From NCBI GenBank assembly GCA_035693105.1, contig DASSHC010000197.1:1-7663 (forward strand): DNA of 7,663 bases, read 5' to 3'. This DNA is from DASSHC01 sp035693105. GTDB taxonomy: Bacteria > Chloroflexota > Chloroflexia > Thermomicrobiales > Thermomicrobiaceae. This document shows, piece by piece, positions 6,127 through 7,663 of this stretch (its first letter is position 1; every line of letters starts with the position of its first letter). The position numbers were made by a program, and so were the translations under genes. The notes under the pieces were generated by a model that was not told the origin of the DNA, ran no database searches, and saw only the letters and a list, made by a program, of their open reading frames with translations.

Positions 6127-6635
6127 TCAGTGGGGAAGCGAGGGCGCGTGCGCCTCGACGGCGCGCAGCAGCCAATCGAAGGTGCCGGGGACCGCTTGCC
6201 AGGCGCGTTGCGCCTCCGTCGCGTAGCGCGTGGCTTCGGCCTCATCGCCCTGGCGGAAGAAGGGGGGAAGCTCCTCCGGCGGCCGCAGCATGCCGCCGAG
6301 ATAGAGGGGCACCAGGGGGCTGTGCTTGATCGCCTTGCTGATGAGCCGGCGCGCGTCGGCTCTCTCCCTCCGCCTGGAAGGAGGAGTTTCTGAATATGGG
6401 CCATCTGGCGCTCGACCCTGACCGGGTCCAGTGGCTCGATCTCCACCGGCTCATCCGCTTCGGGCTCGAGCGCGATCTGCTCGATCGCGAGCTGCTCAAT
6501 CGCGTCGTGATCGACCGGGGCGGGCTCGGCCGCCTCCGCCGGCGCCACGTCGGCACGCTGTGCCGGGCTGCCGTGGCAGTGCTTGTCCTTCTTGCCGCTG
6601 CCGCAGGGTCAGGGGTCGTTGCGGCCGATCTTCAT
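6127..6635 (-). pseudogene. SEC-C motif protein gene with in-frame TGA and frameshift
   Basis: On the minus strand ATG 6635, with GAAGGAG six bases upstream, opens MKIGRNDP, then TGA (6609-6611), then PCGSGKKDKHCHG. Intact SEC-C proteins read NDPCPCGSGKK-K-CHG, a small zinc-binding motif (C-x-C-x8-C-[CH]), so the TGA replaces the first ligand cysteine; one base (TGC to TGA) separates the two. The same frame continues with an acidic region (IEQLAIEQIALEPEADEPVEIEP) to MAHIQKLL. Near 6358-6390 the sensible translation moves to another frame: ERADARRLISKAI, VPLYLGGMLRPPEELPPFFRQGDEAEATRYATEAQRAW, ending at TGA 6127-6129. A middle piece in the third frame (FQAEGE) may mean two indels. Two independent lesions favour a pseudogene or poor sequence over a selenoprotein. 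SEC-C is also found in SecA and in many small stand-alone proteins; the function of this one is unknown. Confidence 0.75.
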
Positions 6636-6749
6636 AAACTGCTCCTTCGCCGCGCTGTTCGGTGAGCGTGGCGCGTTCTAGACTGAGCCTAGCGCCGCAA
6701 GGTTCCGTCCGCCAGCGAAGGATGGGGCAGTGAGCCAGGGAACGCGCCG

Positions 6750-7259
6750 ATGAGCCGGCCCAACGCGATCGCGGCATTCAGCATGGTGCTGCTGACCTGC
6801 CGCGGGCGCTACCTGTTGCTGGAGCGCGCGCCCGGCAAGCGCTTCGCGCCGGGGAAGTGGACCGGGCTAGGCGGGCGCATCGAGGCGGCAGAGATGGACG
6901 ATGTGCGCGCGGCCGCGCTGCGTGAACTGACCGAGGAGGCGGGGCTGCGGCCGGAGGAGATCGCGCGCTTCACCTTGCGCCGCGTGCTGCTCCACGCCCG
7001 CCCCGGCGTGCCGCTAACGCTCCTGCTCCATTTCACCGGCGAGCTGGCCGAACCGGTCTTGCCGCCCTGCCCCGAGGGGACGCTCCACTGGGTCGAGGCC
7101 GCTGAGCTGACAGCGCTCGACCTGATCGACAACGCCGCCGTCGTCATCCCCGTGCTGATCGCCGATCTGGCGCGCGATCCGGCGGGGACGGAGCCCGTCG
7201 TGGTCGGGGCGGCACGGTACGCCGCGGACGGCTCGCTGGCCGCGATCGTCTGGGCCTAG
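6750..7259 (+). CDS. Nudix hydrolase (MutT-like)
   Basis: This 169-residue cytoplasmic pyrophosphohydrolase has the Nudix fold. It acts on a nucleoside diphosphate linked to another moiety, possibly an oxidised dNTP. The N-terminal strands (AIAAFSMVLLTCRGRYLLLERAP) and KWTGLGG lead into the Nudix box GGRIEAAEMDDVRAAALRELTEEAGL-like region at 41-66, with R58-E59 and the metal-binding E62-E63 intact. The spacing from the first box Glu (E48) to RE is nine residues instead of seven, so the box has a two-residue insertion, or Asp50 takes that Glu's place. TLHWVEAAEL (about 110-119) is the usual Trp-containing segment after the box. ATG 6750 follows CAGGGAA at about seven bases, a modest ribosome site. 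It is divergent from the SEC-C pseudogene and precedes the TetR gene by 85 bases. Family is certain, substrate unknown. Confidence 0.93.
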   Translation: MSRPNAIAAFSMVLLTCRGRYLLLERAPGKRFAPGKWTGLGGRIEAAEMDDVRAAALRELTEEAGLRPEEIARFTLRRVLLHARPGVPLTLLLHFTGELAEPVLPPCPEGTLHWVEAAELTALDLIDNAAVVIPVLIADLARDPAGTEPVVVGAARYAADGSLAAIVWA

Positions 7260-7272
7260 CTCCGATCCGCCC

Positions 7273-7301
7273 TGGCCAACTCGCTCGCCGCGCGCTATCA
7301 T
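7273..7301 (+). promoter_or_regulatory. Promoter of the TetR-family regulator gene
   Basis: TGGCCA (7273-7278, four of six to TTGACA) and TATCAT (7296-7301, five of six to TATAAT) stand 17 bases apart, and the start would fall near 7308. It lies between the Nudix stop and the GTG start, so the regulator probably has its own promoter instead of depending only on read-through. Confidence 0.55.
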
Positions 7302-7306
7302 CCTAG

Positions 7307-7326
7307 CCGACCGACGCGTCGGTCGG
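7307..7326. promoter_or_regulatory. 20-bp perfect palindrome, probable TetR autoregulatory operator
   Basis: The half-site CCGACCGACG (7307-7316) is followed by its exact reverse complement (7317-7326). It covers the predicted transcription start and lies just downstream of the -10 box and 18 bases upstream of the regulator's GTG. TetR-family proteins bind such dyads as dimers and often repress themselves; a GACCG/CGGTC type half-site is common among them. Binding by this very protein is inference. Confidence 0.7.
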
Positions 7327-7344
7327 TTTTTGGAAGGAGGCGAC

Positions 7345-7663
7345 GTGGCACGCACCGGCGAGCAGGCGCAGAGCGCATCGCGCGGGGCGATCCGGCACGA
7401 GCGCATCATCGAGGCGGCGCTCGATGTCTTCACCCGCCGTGGCTACCGCGACGCGGCCATGGACGAGATCGCCGCCGAGGCGGACACCTCCAAGGGCGGC
7501 CTCTACTTCCACTTCCCCAACAAGCAGGCGCTCTTCCTGGCGCTGCTCGACCGCATGGCCGCGCTGCTGGTGGGCCGGGTCGAGGAGGCGCTGGCGGCCG
7601 AGCCAGACCCGCTGCGGCGCATCGACGCGGCGCTGCACGTGGTGCTCGACACTTTCGGCGGGC
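7345..7663 (+). CDS. TetR/AcrR-family transcriptional regulator (3' end beyond window)
   Basis: A frame of 106 codons starts at GTG 7345, preceded by GGAAGGAGG four bases upstream, and stays open to the window end. The N-terminal DNA-binding domain is plain: IIEAALDVFTRRGYRDAAMD (21-40), helix-turn-helix EIAAEADTSKGGLYFHFPNK (41-60), then QALFLALLDRM leading into the ligand-binding domain (from about 70). TetR proteins normally have about 190-220 residues, so roughly half is present. The inducer cannot be predicted. A 20-bp palindrome over its promoter suggests self-repression, and the target genes may include what follows beyond the window. The 85-base gap and same orientation leave the upstream Nudix gene as a possible but unproven neighbour in function. 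Confidence 0.93.
   Translation, partial: MARTGEQAQSASRGAIRHERIIEAALDVFTRRGYRDAAMDEIAAEADTSKGGLYFHFPNKQALFLALLDRMAALLVGRVEEALAAEPDPLRRIDAALHVVLDTFGG

Noticed and set aside
6105..6548. A 147-codon minus-strand gene starting at GTG 6548
   Set aside because: The first part is the middle of the SEC-C gene after its TGA; from about 6375 onward the frame turns into an Arg/Ser/Pro-rich shadow. It is better treated as part of the broken gene.
6545..6608. Bacterial SECIS element after the SEC-C TGA
   Set aside because: The best stem starts two bases after TGA with an imperfect 9-bp helix and an 18-base loop; it lacks the expected short G/U-containing apical loop.
1..7663. CRISPR array, tRNA or rRNA genes, insertion sequences
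   Set aside because: No regularly spaced direct repeats, no cloverleaf or rRNA signature, and no transposase-like frame or terminal repeats were found.

Overview
This is a GC-rich bacterial window with strong AGGAGG-type ribosome binding sites, GTG and TTG starts beside ATG, and palindromic repeats between genes. The lipoprotein's very long Ser/Thr/Ala linker, a tandem-domain ThyX-like protein and hairpin repeats downstream of genes all suggest a member of the Chloroflexota, perhaps close to Thermomicrobia. This placement is inference; there is no rRNA or tRNA in the window to support it.

Left part (2-3086, + strand): two paralogous family 5 (oligopeptide/dipeptide type) ABC-transporter substrate-binding proteins lie in tandem. 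The first is cut by the window edge. The second is complete and has a twin-arginine/lipoprotein signal. The 511-base gap between them holds a perfect 13-bp hairpin repeat, a good sigma-70-like promoter and a roughly 200-base leader with two 11-bp hairpins. No permease or ATPase gene is visible. The 3' flanks of both genes share a 12-mer and similar hairpin-rich sequence.

Middle (3087-5995): a hairpin-dense spacer is followed by a small unrecognised minus-strand gene with a TTG start. A divergent classical short-chain dehydrogenase/reductase comes next. It converges, with 16 bases between the stops, on a 563-residue FAD-dependent thymidylate synthase-like protein. That protein is two fused ThyX-type domains which appear to have kept complementary halves of the ThyX active-site signature. 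Its promoter (TTGACA-17-TACAGT) carries a perfect 10-bp GTAC palindrome over the -10 box.

Right part (6127-7663): a minus-strand SEC-C (zinc-binding) gene has an in-frame TGA exactly where the first motif cysteine belongs, plus a frameshift further on. It is most likely a pseudogene, although the position of the TGA makes selenocysteine worth testing. Divergent from it is a Nudix hydrolase, followed by the 5' part of a TetR-family repressor whose promoter overlaps a perfect 20-bp palindrome, probably an autoregulatory operator. ThyX and the Nudix protein both touch nucleotide pools, but nothing in the sequence ties the genes into one operon or pathway.
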